Shown in pieces: positions 63,926 to 64,000 of a DNA stretch of 64,000 nucleotides (within the stretch, counting starts at the first letter, position 1; every line of letters starts with the position of its first letter). Made by a program: the position numbers and the translations under genes. The notes beneath the pieces were generated by a model. That model worked only from the letters and a program-made list of their open reading frames with translations. It ran no database searches and was not told the origin of the DNA. Where the stretch lies: positions 18,164,545 to 18,228,544 of the forward strand of contig NC_090025.1 in assembly GCF_037176765.1 (NCBI RefSeq). Reading direction: 5' to 3'. This DNA comes from Anolis sagrei (taxonomy: Eukaryota > Chordata > Lepidosauria > Squamata > Anolidae).

Positions 63926-64000
63926 ATAGAAATACACTTTATTACAGACATTTGCATTATTACTGATGCATCAACAAACCCCTTTGGACATTTAAGTACC

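Larger units (their letters stand above)
54406..64000 (+). other. CDS1: CDS1 intron 1, incomplete
   Basis: At least 9.6 kb without a recognised second coding exon. Outside the elements listed separately (54406-55600, 56712-58770, 59340-60175 and 62000-63610) it appears mostly unique and AT-rich, with lower repeat density than the intergenic part. Confidence 0.75.

Overview
The window is vertebrate nuclear DNA, most probably from a squamate reptile (a lizard). Two lines of evidence support this. First, two host genes are recognisable: the 5' two coding exons of the homeobox gene NKX6-1 on the minus strand (1-6475), and the first coding exon of CDS1, a CDP-diacylglycerol synthase, on the plus strand (54343-54405). 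They are divergent neighbours here, as they are in human 4q21. Second, the repeat content is squamate in type: Sauria-type tRNA SINEs with a BovB-like tail, a BovB (RTE) LINE, L2 and CR1 tails, Penelope-like elements (PLEs), Helitrons, many non-autonomous hAT foldbacks, Tigger-like elements and 5S-derived SINEs. The species cannot be fixed from this.

Layout. 1-143 is NKX6-1 intron 2, 145-317 exon 2, 318-5784 intron 1 (packed with repeats and palindromes) and 5785-6475 coding exon 1. The 5' UTR and promoter side runs from 6476 to about 9400 and contains a ~100-bp minisatellite, a homopurine tract and a compact AT-rich/octamer region. 9570-54300 is the intergenic interval, about 45 kb, made of layered mobile elements and long microsatellites, with two repeat-poor islands (28060-28500 and 30240-31165) and a near-consensus CTCF-type motif at 20617-20631. 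52880-53340 is a CpG-rich promoter-like island for CDS1, and 54406-64000 is CDS1 intron 1 with a BovB LINE, a complete hAT element with its target duplication, and SINEs.

The strongest structural signals are these. (i) A PLE family occurs at about a dozen loci, most copies carrying a hammerhead-ribozyme-like core. (ii) At 47.8-49.7 kb six copies of a PLE-derived segment stand in perfect 184-bp register, interrupted by a second PLE that encodes a GIY-YIG endonuclease end and is flanked by a 12-bp duplication. (iii) Four long palindromes have AT-rich or transposon centres. (iv) A minisatellite just upstream of NKX6-1 appears to have grown from one arm of a hAT foldback. (v) A Tigger-like element has been expanded by about 1.2 kb of CTAT repeats.

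The two genes have no shared pathway that can be inferred: NKX6-1 is a transcription factor of pancreatic beta-cell and ventral neural-tube fate, and CDS1 makes CDP-diacylglycerol for phosphoinositide synthesis. No other protein gene, CRISPR array or intact RNA gene was recognised. The many other open frames are LINE remnants, microsatellite translations or antisense shadows.
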